Shown in pieces: positions 19,288-27,014 of a stretch of 64,000 nt of DNA. How positions within the stretch are numbered: the first letter of the stretch is position 1; every line of letters begins with the position of its first letter. The position numbers were made by a program, and so were the translations under genes. The notes beneath the pieces were generated by a model, which saw only the letters and a program-made list of their open reading frames with translations, did no database searches and was not told the DNA's origin. This stretch comes from Streptomyces buecherae (GTDB lineage Bacteria > Actinomycetota > Actinomycetes > Streptomycetales > Streptomycetaceae), in assembly GCF_014295035.1 (NCBI RefSeq), contig NZ_CP060404.1, positions 6,922,501 through 6,986,500 on the forward strand, read 5' to 3'.

Positions 19288-19749
19288 ATGGCGTACGGGC
19301 CTGCCTCGGTGGTGGGGCTGTTTGCGGTCGTCGGCGGCGCGGTGTCCCTGGTGGCCGGGTTGGCCGGCCTTCGGCACGTGTGGCGCCTACGCGGCGGCGG
19401 GGTCGCGGCCTGGGCGTTGATCAAGCCAGCGCTCCAGACGTCGGGCCCGGCCGGTGCGGGGGACGGGCAGGCCGAGGGGGAGCGGACGGTGCGGTCGCAC
19501 GTCGGGGGGCGCCCGCGGTTGCAGTTCACCACGGAGGACGAGCGGGTCATCGAGGTCGTCTGCCCGGTGCCGCCGTCCCGTCAGCAGCCGTTGACCATCG
19601 GCAAGCACGTCCTCATCCGCTACGACCCGGCTGATCCGCGCACGCTCGTCATCCACCGTCGGGAACGCCTCGTTTGGGATTACGGCTTCGCCGGTGCGGG
19701 GGTGGCCTGGATGTTCCTCGGCCTGCTGGTCCTGGTGTTCGCCCCGTGA
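19288..19749 (+). CDS. DUF3592-type small membrane protein
   Basis: A 153-residue protein with a hydrophobic N-terminal helix (VGLFAVVGGAVSLVAGLAGL), a soluble beta-rich middle (RPRLQFTTEDERVIEVVCPVPPSRQQPLTIGKHVLIRYDPADPRTLVI) and a C-terminal helix (FAGAGVAWMFLGLLVLVF). This layout is that of DUF3592, a two-helix envelope protein family of unknown function; the DPADPR motif is diagnostic. ATG 19288 has a near-perfect GGGGGAGG at 7 bases; the frame opens earlier, at 19105, but without support. Confidence 0.85.
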   Translation: MAYGPASVVGLFAVVGGAVSLVAGLAGLRHVWRLRGGGVAAWALIKPALQTSGPAGAGDGQAEGERTVRSHVGGRPRLQFTTEDERVIEVVCPVPPSRQQPLTIGKHVLIRYDPADPRTLVIHRRERLVWDYGFAGAGVAWMFLGLLVLVFAP

Positions 19750-20065
19750 GCGGGAGCGCTGCCGCGCGCGACCGAGCGCGTGGGGGCGGTGTGGCGTGCG
19801 GCGGCGGGGCCAACAGGGCCGCCGTTAGGGGGAGCGTGCGCGCGTGAGCGGCTGACGGCGCGGGAATACAGTTCCGGGGCAGACCGTTGTGGACCTCGTT
19901 GGCACCATCTCGCGAGGCCGCGAGAGTCTGCGATCTCGCATCGCGAGGCGCGCGTTGGCACGCAGCCCGACGGGCTCGTACGGCGGCGCGGGGTGCCAAC
20001 GGCACCTCATCGCCCATGAGTGAGCCGGCGACCAGTGACCGGGAGAACCGGGAGAGGAGACGGCA
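19750..20065. other. Intergenic with sigma-R promoter, no gene
   Basis: 316 bases between the DUF3592 and TPR genes. It contains the sigma-R promoter at 19863-19888 and, in the downstream leader, short inverted repeats built on TCGCGA (around 19909-19945). I see no coding sequence. Confidence 0.6.
19863..19888 (+). promoter_or_regulatory. Sigma-R (oxidative/thiol stress) promoter before the TPR gene
   Basis: GGAAT (19863-19867), exactly 18 bases, GTT (19886-19888). This is identical to the S. coelicolor sigma-R consensus GGAAT-N18-GTT. Transcription would start near 19895 and give a leader of about 170 bases for the TPR gene at 20066. Confidence 0.65.
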
Positions 20066-20437
20066 GTGACCAGGCAGCCCACGCCCGAGACGCATGTGAT
20101 CGACTACCGCGCGGCGGAGCAGTTGCTCGCGGCGCGTGACCCGCGGGGTGCCGTGAAGCTGCTGGACTCCGTCATATCCGCGCACCCGGACAACACCGCG
20201 GCGCGACTCCTGCGGGCCCGGGCGTTCTTCCTCGGAGCCCAACTACGAGCGGCCGAGCTGGAGTTCCAGCACGTCCTGGAGCGCGAGCCCGACAACGCCT
20301 TCGCGCACTTCGCGCTGGGGCGCACGCTGGAGCGTGCCAGTCGTCCCGACGAGGCCACGCGTCACTTCCGGCTGGCCGCGGCCCTCGACCCCCGCCCGGA
20401 CTTCATCGCGGCGGCCCGGTTCGGGGACGCTGGCTGA
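20066..20437 (+). CDS. Small tetratricopeptide-repeat protein
   Basis: A 123-residue, all-helical, cytoplasmic protein made of about three TPR units: DYRAAEQLLAARDPRGAVKLLDSVISAHPDN, TAARLLRARAFFLGAQLRAAELEFQHVLEREPDN and AFAHFALGRTLERASRPDEATRHFRLAAALDPR. TPR stacks mediate protein-protein contacts; the partner is unknown. GTG 20066 follows GGAGAGGAG at good spacing. It is preceded by a consensus sigma-R promoter, suggesting a role during thiol-oxidative stress. It ends at a strong hairpin shared with the convergent DUF6343 gene. Confidence 0.88.
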   Translation: MTRQPTPETHVIDYRAAEQLLAARDPRGAVKLLDSVISAHPDNTAARLLRARAFFLGAQLRAAELEFQHVLEREPDNAFAHFALGRTLERASRPDEATRHFRLAAALDPRPDFIAAARFGDAG

Positions 20438-20451
20438 CAGGTGTACGCGGC

Positions 20452-20490
20452 CGCGCGGCGGCCTCCCGCTCCCCGGGAGGCCGCCGCGCG
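20452..20490. terminator. Bidirectional terminator hairpin
   Basis: A perfect 16-bp stem (20452-20467 with 20475-20490) and 7-base loop between the convergent TPR and DUF6343 genes. Confidence 0.8.
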
Positions 20491-20588
20491 GGGCGCCTGC
20501 CCAGCCGCGGCGCGGAGGAGTGCGGCACGCGGCGGCACGCCCTACCGAGCACCGACGCAGGCGACCTTCCCTGACGTTCGACTCCCGG

Positions 20589-20912
20589 TCAACGCGCGCG
20601 GCGGCGGTGCCGCCAGGCGGCGCCATCGTTCGCGTGGCGGGCTCCGACGGCACCGTCGCTGAGGGGTTCGTACGGTGGCACGTCTCGGCCGGGTTGGTAG
20701 TGCGGCCCCTGCCGGAGGCGCCGCAGGACGCATCCGACATCGAGCGCCGCCACGCCGGCGATCACCGTGCAGGCCGTGGCCCAGCCGGGCCTGCCGACGC
20801 CGGCGAAGGCGACGGCGCCCGCGACGGCCCAGGCCAGACCCCACAGGGCCAGGCCGAGGCGCAGCCGTAGGGGGCTGCGCGCGTGGAGGGGCTCATCGCC
20901 GGTACGGAGCAT
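20589..20912 (-). CDS. DUF6343-like small membrane protein
   Basis: A 107-residue protein with two hydrophobic helices (LGLALWGLAWAVAGAVAFAGV and GWATACTVIAGVAALDVGCVL) connected by a short RPG turn, followed by a basic, Pro/Tyr-containing cytoplasmic tail (RRLRQGPHYQPGRDVPPYEPL). I recognise the pattern as the Streptomyces DUF6343 family; the function is unknown. ATG 20912 has GGGAG about 10 bases upstream. It is divergent from the S1-protease homologue, with 503 bases between. Confidence 0.8.
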   Translation of the reverse strand: MLRTGDEPLHARSPLRLRLGLALWGLAWAVAGAVAFAGVGRPGWATACTVIAGVAALDVGCVLRRLRQGPHYQPGRDVPPYEPLSDGAVGARHANDGAAWRHRRRAR

Positions 20913-21415
20913 CGCAACACATCTCCCACGATCCAAAGTACTCCTGCCAACGGGGCGCCCGGACGGTCGTCGCGCGCGGTGGCGGAGGCGTGCCGGCCCG
21001 CCGCCGGCGGCGTGAGCGAGCCACGCCCATCGCCGCCGCTCTACGTGGTCGATCCCGTATGTGCCGCCGGTCCTCGCGGGAGCCGTCCGCGACGGGCGGA
21101 CGCCTCCTCCGCATGGCGTGGGTGTTCCGCTGCGTGGGCGCGGCGGGTCCGCCGCCGACCAGTGGGCGCGGGGGGCTCGCGTTCGCGGCGCGCGGAGGGC
21201 CTTCTTCGGCGACGCACCGCGCACGGGCCCGGACTTGGAGCGAACCCTACGGGCCCGAGCCGAAGTGGCGGGCCCGGCCGCCGAGTCGGCGCACGGGGGT
21301 GCCCTCGGGCGCCGGCCCCGCTCCATACTTGCCGCTGTCGGCGCCACGCGTGTGGCGGACCTCCGCCGGTTCAGCGCAGCCAAGGATGCCCTGCTCGCCC
21401 GACCTGGGAGGAACC
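20913..21415. other. Intergenic between divergent genes, no gene recognised
   Basis: 503 bases. An open frame crosses it in phase with the protease homologue, but its translation is Arg/Pro/Gly-rich with no family resemblance. Regulatory sequence for both flanking genes must lie here; I could not identify a confident promoter. Confidence 0.5.
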
Positions 21416-22111
21416 ATGAGACCTCGCCCCTCCGCCGCCCGCGCGCCGCGCCCGATGTGGTTAGGCGTACTGCTCGCCGTGTGCGCGCTGCTTCTCGCCG
21501 GGGCCCCGCCCGCTGCCGCCGCGGACCGGCAGACCGTCGTCGCGGGCGGGGACGTGATCTACGCCGGCAGCGGCGGCACCTGTGTGGTGGGCTTCAACGC
21601 GGAGAAGAGCGGCAGCCCGTACGGCATCGTTCCCGGGCACTGCGCGGAGACGGACACCACCTGGTACGCGGACTCGGCGCGGACGATATCCATCGGACGC
21701 ACGGAAGGCGCGGGCTTCCCCACCTCCGACTACGGTCTCATCCGCTACACCAACACGGCCGTTTCGTTCCCCGGCGAGATCCGGCTCAGCACGGGCAAGC
21801 TCGTGGACATCACCGGTGCCGCACGTCCCGTCGTCGGGCACTCGATGTGTCACATCGGGCGAGTGACCCTCTACGGGTGCGGCATCGTGCAGTCGGTGAA
21901 CGTCTCGGTGAACTTCCCCGAGGGGCTGGTGACCGGCCTGTTCACCTCCAACGCGTGCTCGGAGCGTGGGGACGTCGGCGGCCCCGCGTTCGCCGGTGAC
22001 AAGGCGTTGGGCTTCATCTTCCACTCGGGTGGCGGTTGCCGCACCGCTGGCCGGACGTACTACAAGCCGATCATTCCGGTGCTGGCCGAGCACGGACTGG
22101 TGTTGCGCTGA
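21416..22111 (+). CDS. Secreted S1-family serine-protease homologue lacking the catalytic serine
   Basis: A 231-residue secreted protein with the chymotrypsin fold of streptogrisin type. The signal peptide is residues 1-36 (LGVLLAVCALLLAGAPPAAAA). Catalytic H75 is in VPGHC and D105 in SDYGLIRY, but the GDSGGP motif reads GDVGGP, so V187 replaces the nucleophile. Cysteine pairs C56/C76, C145/C155 and C181/C208 fit the family. There is no propeptide between signal and mature part, unlike active streptogrisins. Residue 16 is encoded by TTA (21461-21463), the rare codon read by the bldA tRNA. ATG 21416 has GGGAGG at 6 bases. It is probably a non-enzymatic binding protein or inhibitor decoy, expressed late in development. 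Confidence 0.88.
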   Translation: MRPRPSAARAPRPMWLGVLLAVCALLLAGAPPAAAADRQTVVAGGDVIYAGSGGTCVVGFNAEKSGSPYGIVPGHCAETDTTWYADSARTISIGRTEGAGFPTSDYGLIRYTNTAVSFPGEIRLSTGKLVDITGAARPVVGHSMCHIGRVTLYGCGIVQSVNVSVNFPEGLVTGLFTSNACSERGDVGGPAFAGDKALGFIFHSGGGCRTAGRTYYKPIIPVLAEHGLVLR

Positions 22112-22278
22112 CCCGTTGGCGCAATTCCGCCCCCGGTTACCGCCGCGGGCGATGACGCGCCCCCGCTCGCCGCATCCGAGGCGCCCGTTGTTGCGCCGCG
22201 CCGGCCAGGGGTAGGCGCGGCCGGCGCTCTCCCGGGCCGGCCAGGACCCGCGCTCACGGCACCCAGCGCCGCGCGGGC

Positions 22279-22284
22279 TAGCGT
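22279..22284 (+). promoter_or_regulatory. -10 element for leaderless PemK-like gene
   Basis: TAGCGT ends exactly 6 bases before ATG 22291, the same placement as at coaE and the tyrosine phosphatase gene. Confidence 0.35.
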
Positions 22285-22290
22285 GTCCGG

Positions 22291-22752
22291 ATGACCTCAG
22301 CACCCAACGCTCCGCACGGCACACCCGACAACCCCGGACGGCTGGGGCCGTCGGCCACGGTCGAGGCTCGCCCAGAACAGGTCGGCCCGGTGCGCACCGA
22401 GTACGCCCCCGACCCGGACGGCGAACCAGACCCCGGGGAGATCGTGTGGACCTGGGTGCCGTACGAGGAGAACGACGGGCGGGGCAAGGACCGGCCGGTG
22501 CTGGTCGTGGCGCGGGAGCAGGCCGGCACCCTGCTCGCCGTACGGCTGTCGAGCAAGCGGCACGACGAGGACCGCGAGTGGGTGCCGATCGGGTCGGGGC
22601 CGTGGGACAGCGCCGGGAGGGAGTCGTGGGTGGACCTGGACCGGGTACTGCGCGTGCACCGCGACGGCATGCGCCGCGAGGCGTGCGCACTCGCCCGCCC
22701 GCTCTTCGACCGGGTCGTGGTCCGGCTGCGGCGCCGCTACGGCTGGCGTTGA
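22291..22752 (+). CDS. PemK/MazF-family protein without adjacent antitoxin
   Basis: A 153-residue protein. After a ~45-residue Pro/Gly/Glu-rich lead, the PemK/MazF barrel begins PGEIVWTWVPYEENDGRGKDRPVLVVARE (the RPV-LVV strand is the family hallmark), continues LAVRLSSKRHDEDREWVPIGSGPWD and ends with a DLDRVLRV strand and basic helix. MazF-type proteins are mRNA endonucleases paired with a small antitoxin, but none lies on either side here, so it may be an orphan toxin or a repurposed RNA-binding protein. It starts at ATG with no clear Shine-Dalgarno and a -10 hexamer at leaderless distance. Confidence 0.85.
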   Translation: MTSAPNAPHGTPDNPGRLGPSATVEARPEQVGPVRTEYAPDPDGEPDPGEIVWTWVPYEENDGRGKDRPVLVVAREQAGTLLAVRLSSKRHDEDREWVPIGSGPWDSAGRESWVDLDRVLRVHRDGMRREACALARPLFDRVVVRLRRRYGWR

Positions 22753-22833
22753 GGGGCCCGTCGCTGCGGCGCCCCGTGCGCCGCGTACCGGGGCGCGGGT
22801 GGGCGCGCCGGGGACGGCCGGCATGATGGGAGT

Positions 22834-23478
22834 GTGCGGCTCGAAGCGATCTCCTGGGAACGGCTGACCGACGCGCTCGCCGACCGGGTGACGCGGACCG
22901 AGGCCGCGGACGGCGGCCCCTGGCCGCGAGTGGCGGTGGACGGCGCGCCGGCCGCGCACGGCGACGCGCTCGCCCAGCGGCTCGCCGACGCCCTGCGGCT
23001 GCGCGGCCGGTCCGTACTGGTGGTGGCCACGGCCGGGTTCCTGCGTCCCGCGTCGCTGCGCTACGAGTTCGGCCGGCAGGACGTCGACGCGTACTACGAC
23101 GGATGGACCGACGTCGGCGCCTTGTGGCGCGAGGTGTTCAACCCCCTCGACGCGGGCGGTTCCGGGCGCGTGCTGCCCGACCTGTGGGACCCGGTCACCG
23201 ACCGTGCGACGCGCTCGCCCTACGTGTCGCTGCCGCCCGGTGGCGTACTGGTGGTCCACGGGCCGCTGCTGCTCGGCCACTGGTTCCCGTTCGACCTCTC
23301 GGTGCACCTCCGGTTGTCTCCGGCGGCCCTCGCCCGGCGGACGGGGCAGGACCAGCAGTGGACCCTGCCCGCGTTCGCCCGCTACGAGGCGGAGGTGTGC
23401 CCCGCCGAGAGCGCCGATGTGGTCGTACGTGCCGACGACCCCCGCCACCCGGCGTGGAACGGCGGGGATACCCCGTGA
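22834..23478 (+). CDS. Uridine-kinase-like protein without a P-loop
   Basis: A 214-residue homologue of uridine/nucleoside kinases. VAVDGAPAAHGDALAQRLADAL aligns with the P-loop of these enzymes (normally G-x4-GK-S/T), but the GK(S/T) is replaced. Later blocks are kept: RYEFGRQDVDAYYDGW (substrate region), VLVVHGPLLLGHW (in place of the usual VVEGIFL strand) and FDLSVHLRLSPAALARRT (lid). Without the lysine, ATP hydrolysis by the usual route is unlikely. GTG 22834 follows CATGAT by 6 bases, suggesting a leaderless start; GGGAG is too close to act as a ribosome binding site. It lies 82 bases after the PemK-like gene. Confidence 0.75.
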   Translation: MRLEAISWERLTDALADRVTRTEAADGGPWPRVAVDGAPAAHGDALAQRLADALRLRGRSVLVVATAGFLRPASLRYEFGRQDVDAYYDGWTDVGALWREVFNPLDAGGSGRVLPDLWDPVTDRATRSPYVSLPPGGVLVVHGPLLLGHWFPFDLSVHLRLSPAALARRTGQDQQWTLPAFARYEAEVCPAESADVVVRADDPRHPAWNGGDTP

Positions 23479-23536
23479 CCGGGCCTCCGCCGGCCCCGCG
23501 CGCGCCGAAGCGGCCACGCGACAGGGGCCGAGTGGC

Positions 23537-24196
23537 CTAGAACAGCGGCTGCGGCAGCACGCCCTCCAGCGCGAGCAGCGTGCGCTTCATCTCCAGGCCG
23601 CCTCCGAAGCCACCTATGCCGCCGTCGCTCTCGACGACGCGGTGACAGGGCACGACGACCGGAATCGGGTTCGCCCCCATGGCCACGCCGACCGCGCGGG
23701 CGGCGTCCGGCTCACCCGCCCTGACGGCGAGATCCTGGTACCCGACCACGGTGCCGTACGGGACGTGGGCCGCCAGCTCGCGCAGCACCCGGCGGTTGAA
23801 GCCCGAGATCAGCGACCAGTCCAGGGGCAGGGTGAAGTCCCGCAGTTCGCCGTCGAAGTACGCCTCGAACTGCCGGACCGCCGCGGCGACCAGCGGGTGC
23901 TCGGGCGAGGGGGAGGAGGGCACGGCGATCCCCAACCGGCGGCCGAGTCGGTCGAGGGCGTCGGCGCTTCTCGCCGCGTTGGCGTGGAAGACCACCTGGA
24001 TCAGGCCCTGCTCCGTCATGGCGAGCAACAGGGGGCCGATCGGTGTGTCGATGGTCTGCCAGGCCACGGTGCGACCGCCCGCCCGGGCCGCCCCGCCGTC
24101 CGCCTGGGCCGACTCCCGGTCCGACGCCCGCTCGGGCGCCGTGGCCGCGGGGCGGGCCGCGCGCGTTGCCGGCTCCGCCTGCTCTGAGATGTTCAC
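23537..24196 (-). CDS. ogt: Methylated-DNA--[protein]-cysteine S-methyltransferase
   Basis: A 219-residue suicide repair protein that moves alkyl groups from O6-alkylguanine to its own cysteine. Residues 1-42 are a disordered Ala/Arg-rich lead. The N-terminal ribonuclease-H-like domain starts at WQTIDTPIGPLLLAMTEQGL. The active-site block is NPIPVVVPCHRVVESDG with acceptor C184, preceded by the helix-turn-helix VPYGTVVGYQDLAVRAG that reaches into DNA. GTG 24196 has no Shine-Dalgarno but sits 6 bases after a TACGCT -10, so the message is probably leaderless. It is the second gene after a glycerophosphodiesterase on the same strand, separated from it by a strong terminator. Confidence 0.95.
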   Translation of the reverse strand: MNISEQAEPATRAARPAATAPERASDRESAQADGGAARAGGRTVAWQTIDTPIGPLLLAMTEQGLIQVVFHANAARSADALDRLGRRLGIAVPSSPSPEHPLVAAAVRQFEAYFDGELRDFTLPLDWSLISGFNRRVLRELAAHVPYGTVVGYQDLAVRAGEPDAARAVGVAMGANPIPVVVPCHRVVESDGGIGGFGGGLEMKRTLLALEGVLPQPLF

Positions 24197-24202
24197 GCGT
24201 TC

Positions 24203-24225
24203 AGCGTAGATCGCCGTACTGACAA
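24203..24225 (-). promoter_or_regulatory. PafBC/RecA-independent DNA-damage promoter of ogt
   Basis: Minus-strand TTGTCAGTA (24217-24225), 8 bases, TACGCT (24203-24208), then 6 bases to GTG 24196. Eight of nine bases match TTGTCAGTG, with a perfect TANNNT. Confidence 0.7.
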
Positions 24226-24333
24226 TCGCCGTTGACTTGCGAGAACGCGGAGCGCGGGGACCGGATGCGCGGGCGCGTCGGCGGGGCGAACCTGGCGATG
24301 TCGGACGCGCGGACCACGTCGTACGCGTGCGCG

Positions 24334-24372
24334 GCGGGCCCGACCGCCCCAGTCGAGGACGGTCGGGCCCGC
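24334..24372 (-). terminator. Terminator of the glycerophosphodiesterase gene
   Basis: A perfect 13-bp stem (24334-24346 with 24360-24372) and 13-base loop, about 60 bases after the stop codon and before the ogt promoter. Confidence 0.75.
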
Positions 24373-24429
24373 CCGCTTCGCGGAGCGGCGCTCCGTGCCG
24401 GGGTCCGCGACGGCCGTGGCGGGCGGGTG

Positions 24430-25356
24430 TTACGCCGCCGCGCTCGCCGTCGGTACCGCGTTCCGGCCGGCGGCGGGCTTGGCCTTGTGCCCCACCGCGT
24501 CACGGATGACGTCGGGGTAGTTGGTGATGATCCCGTCCACGCCCATGTCGGCGACCTTGACCGCCTTCGCGGCGTCGTTCACGGTCCAGGTGTAGACCTC
24601 CAGCGGCCTGCCGTGCGCGCCGCGCAGCGCGTGCACGGCGGCGACGTAGTCGGAACTGACGGTCGTGTGGCTCGGGTTGATCTGGTCCGTGAACTTCGCG
24701 TACTTGGGCAGGTCGGCCACGGCCGGCGTGCCGAGGAAGCCCGTCTTCACGTCGGGGCGCAGCTCGTGCGTGGTCTTGACCGAATCGGCGCTGAAGCTCT
24801 GGATGATCAGCCGGTGCTTGACGTGCTGGCGGTCGAGCCACCCCTGGCGGCGCAGCTCGTTCAGCGTCTGGCGCTCGATGCCGGGGTACAGCTCGGGGGC
24901 CTTGAGCTCCATCAGCAGCTTCTGGTGGTTCCTGCTCACCCGGTTCATGTACTGCGCGAGCGTCGGCACGCGCTCGCCGGCGAACTCGGGGCCGAACCAG
25001 CTTCCCGCGTCCAGCCGCTTGATCTCCTTGAGCGTGAACTCGGAGACCTTCCACGACGTGCGGTCGGGGAAGACCTCTTCGACGTTGGTGGTGCGGTTCA
25101 GCGTGGTGTCGTGGATGATCACCAGCTTGCCGTCCTTGGTGCGCTGGACGTCGTTCTCGACCCAGTCGATGTCCCGGTCGGCGGCGGCGTCCACGGCGGC
25201 GAGCGTGTTCTCCGGCGCGTAGGCCGACGCGCCACGGTGGGCGACGGTGACCGGTCTGTGCGGGTGGTCAGCGGCCTGGGCCGACGCTGCGGGCAGGAGG
25301 AGGGCGGACGCTCCCAGGAGTATGCCGGAAGCTGCGGCGACGGAACGGATGTGCAT
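24430..25356 (-). CDS. Secreted glycerophosphodiester phosphodiesterase
   Basis: A 308-residue secreted GDPD enzyme that releases glycerol 3-phosphate from deacylated phospholipid head groups. The signal peptide is residues 1-29 (IRSVAAASGILLGASALLLPAASAQA). The TIM-barrel catalytic residues sit in VAHRGASAYAPENT (general acid/base H and the R), WVENDVQRTKDGKLVIIHD (metal-binding E/D plus second H), LLMELKAPE and the C-terminal TWTVNDAAKAVK. ATG 25356 follows GAGGAG at 5-6 bases; the upstream GTG-initiated extension lacks signal-peptide character. The gene is divergent from the phosphotransferase and followed by its own terminator. Confidence 0.93.
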   Translation of the reverse strand: MHIRSVAAASGILLGASALLLPAASAQAADHPHRPVTVAHRGASAYAPENTLAAVDAAADRDIDWVENDVQRTKDGKLVIIHDTTLNRTTNVEEVFPDRTSWKVSEFTLKEIKRLDAGSWFGPEFAGERVPTLAQYMNRVSRNHQKLLMELKAPELYPGIERQTLNELRRQGWLDRQHVKHRLIIQSFSADSVKTTHELRPDVKTGFLGTPAVADLPKYAKFTDQINPSHTTVSSDYVAAVHALRGAHGRPLEVYTWTVNDAAKAVKVADMGVDGIITNYPDVIRDAVGHKAKPAAGRNAVPTASAAA

Positions 25357-25469
25357 GGGGACTCCTCGCGTCGGGTGACTCTGAGACGGGCAGGACGGGC
25401 AGAGAGTCCCAGTCATTCCGTACCGAGAGATAGGTGTGGGATGGACAGGAACTGAACGAGAGGTGCGCC

Positions 25470-26402
25470 GTGTCCTTCGCGGACATACCGCTTTCGGGGC
25501 GAATCAGGACAGTCGTCGGGCAGGCATGGGGGGTCGAACTCGGTGGTGACGCGCGTCGCCTCTACGGCGGCGAGGAGTCTGCCGCCTATCACGTGAACGA
25601 TACGAGCGGTGCCGGCTCGCCGCGCGCCGTGGTGGTGCGCGTCGGGCCGCACCGGCGCACGTCCGAGGAGGCCGAGTGGTGCCACGCGGTGGCCCGGTGC
25701 GCGGCGCGGGGCGGGCTGGCCGAGGCCGTGGTGCCGCTGCGTACGCCTGATGGCCGTACGGTCGTGTGGGCACAGGGCAGGCCCGTCTCGCTGTGGCCGT
25801 ACGTGGAGGGCGGCTGGGCCGGCGAAACGGACGCGCGGCAGGCGGAGCAGGCGGCGCGGTTGCTCGCCCGGCTGCACCGGGCGCTGTCCGGGGCGGTCGT
25901 GCCCGGGCGCCCGGTGGTCGCGGACCTGGCGGTCGGGCTGCGTGGCGAGGTGGCGTACGCGCATCCCGCCCTGCGCGACCCGGCGCTCGACGCCTGGTTG
26001 GCCGCGTTCTCCCGCGAGGCCCGGCGGGAGCATCCGTTGCACGGCGACTACTACCACGGCAACCTGCTGGTGGACGCCCACGGTCGGCTGGTGGCCGTGC
26101 TGGACTGGGACGAGGCACTGGTCGCCCCGCCCGAGGTGGAACTGGCGGGCGCGGCCCTGGAGTTCGCCGGCGAGTTCGGCGATGACTGGGCCGCCTGCCG
26201 TCGGTTCGTGGACGCCTATCTGGCGGAGGGCGGCACGGTCGACAAGCTGGACGACACGGACATGGCGCAACTCATGCGGCACCGGTTGCGGCGGGAGGCG
26301 GCAGCCTACGCGTCGGCGGTCGCCCGTGGGGTGTCGCACGACGCCGAGGACGTCGATTACCACGAGCGGCGGATGGCCGCCTTCGCGTCGCTACGACCCT
26401 GA
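25470..26402 (+). CDS. Aminoglycoside-phosphotransferase-family (APH/choline-kinase-like) protein
   Basis: A 310-residue kinase-fold protein. Brenner's motif HGDYYHGNLLVD supplies the catalytic Asp and metal-binding Asn, and the following VAVLDWDEALVAPPEVELA is the DFG-like metal loop. The N-lobe nucleotide strand is AVVVRVGPHRRTSEEAEW. The family phosphorylates small hydroxylated substrates such as aminoglycosides, choline, homoserine and macrolides; nothing here indicates which. GTG 25470 is preceded by GAGAGG at about 7 bases, better than the GTG at 25434, which has no binding site. Confidence 0.85.
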   Translation: MSFADIPLSGRIRTVVGQAWGVELGGDARRLYGGEESAAYHVNDTSGAGSPRAVVVRVGPHRRTSEEAEWCHAVARCAARGGLAEAVVPLRTPDGRTVVWAQGRPVSLWPYVEGGWAGETDARQAEQAARLLARLHRALSGAVVPGRPVVADLAVGLRGEVAYAHPALRDPALDAWLAAFSREARREHPLHGDYYHGNLLVDAHGRLVAVLDWDEALVAPPEVELAGAALEFAGEFGDDWAACRRFVDAYLAEGGTVDKLDDTDMAQLMRHRLRREAAAYASAVARGVSHDAEDVDYHERRMAAFASLRP

Positions 26403-26630
26403 CCGGCCGGATCGCCCGCTCCGCGGAGGGCCGGACCCTACGGGCGTGACGTGCGCTCCGTGCCCGCGCCGCGACTGTCCGTGCCGCGCGCTGTCGGCCG
26501 TGACGGGGCGGAGGCCGCGTGCGCGCCGTCGGGGCGTCGCGCGGTCCGCGCGAGGGGCCGGCGCGCGCTGTCGGCCCCGGACCGGCGGCTCGCGCGGCCC
26601 GTCCGGGGCCCGGCAGCCCGACCCGGGGCG

Positions 26631-26831
26631 TCAGCGGCGCGGGCGCTCGAACGTGACGAGCAGCCCCTCCACGCCGCCGGGGCCTATGCGCCCCTTCACG
26701 TCGGCGGCCGTCATCGCCTTGAGCTGCCACCCGTCGGCCGCGTGCTTGTTCAGCAGATCCTCGATCTTGTCGGGCGACATCTTGCCGCCGATCAGCTTTT
26801 CGCGAATCTGGATCACTTTGTACTCGTACAT
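26631..26831 (-). CDS. DUF4177 small protein
   Basis: A 66-residue cytoplasmic protein beginning MYEYKVIQIREKLIGGKM. The YKV-x-N-terminal strand, the DLLNKHAADGWQLKAMTAADV helix-turn (the hallmark of DUF4177: an amphipathic helix ending in xxGW-L) and the final LLVTFERP strand place it in this family of unknown function. It is convergent with the phosphotransferase gene. The start ATG is the first in frame, with GAAAGGCC about 6 bases upstream. Confidence 0.85.
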   Translation of the reverse strand: MYEYKVIQIREKLIGGKMSPDKIEDLLNKHAADGWQLKAMTAADVKGRIGPGGVEGLLVTFERPRR

Positions 26832-26985
26832 GGTCGATGGCCTTTCGTTCGTTGCGCCCGTGCCGTGAACTGGCTGTCTGGGGCTCCTGGCATGTTCGGA
26901 ATGATGCGAAGAGTGATCGATCCGACGCGTAACGCCATTGCCGTGGGCTGGCGAGACGCCAGGCTACGGGGCTGTGCCGAGGCCG

Positions 26986-27008
26986 TTGTCAGTGGTGAGC
27001 CGTACGGT
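26986..27008 (+). promoter_or_regulatory. PafBC/RecA-independent DNA-damage promoter of uvrB
   Basis: TTGTCAGTG (26986-26994), 8 bases, TACGGT (27003-27008), then 6 bases to ATG 27015. It is a perfect match to TTGTCRGTG-N8-TANNNT and positions the transcript start at the ATG. Confidence 0.8.
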
Positions 27009-27014
27009 AGTTCC

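Noticed and set aside
20675..21415. A long N-terminal extension of the S1-protease homologue
   Set aside because: ATG 21416 has a perfect ribosome site and is followed directly by a signal peptide.
26451..27014. A 188-residue N-terminal extension of UvrB in the open frame
   Set aside because: The extra sequence overlaps the DUF4177 gene on the other strand, is low-complexity, and a promoter with its -10 sits 6 bases before the conserved ATG.
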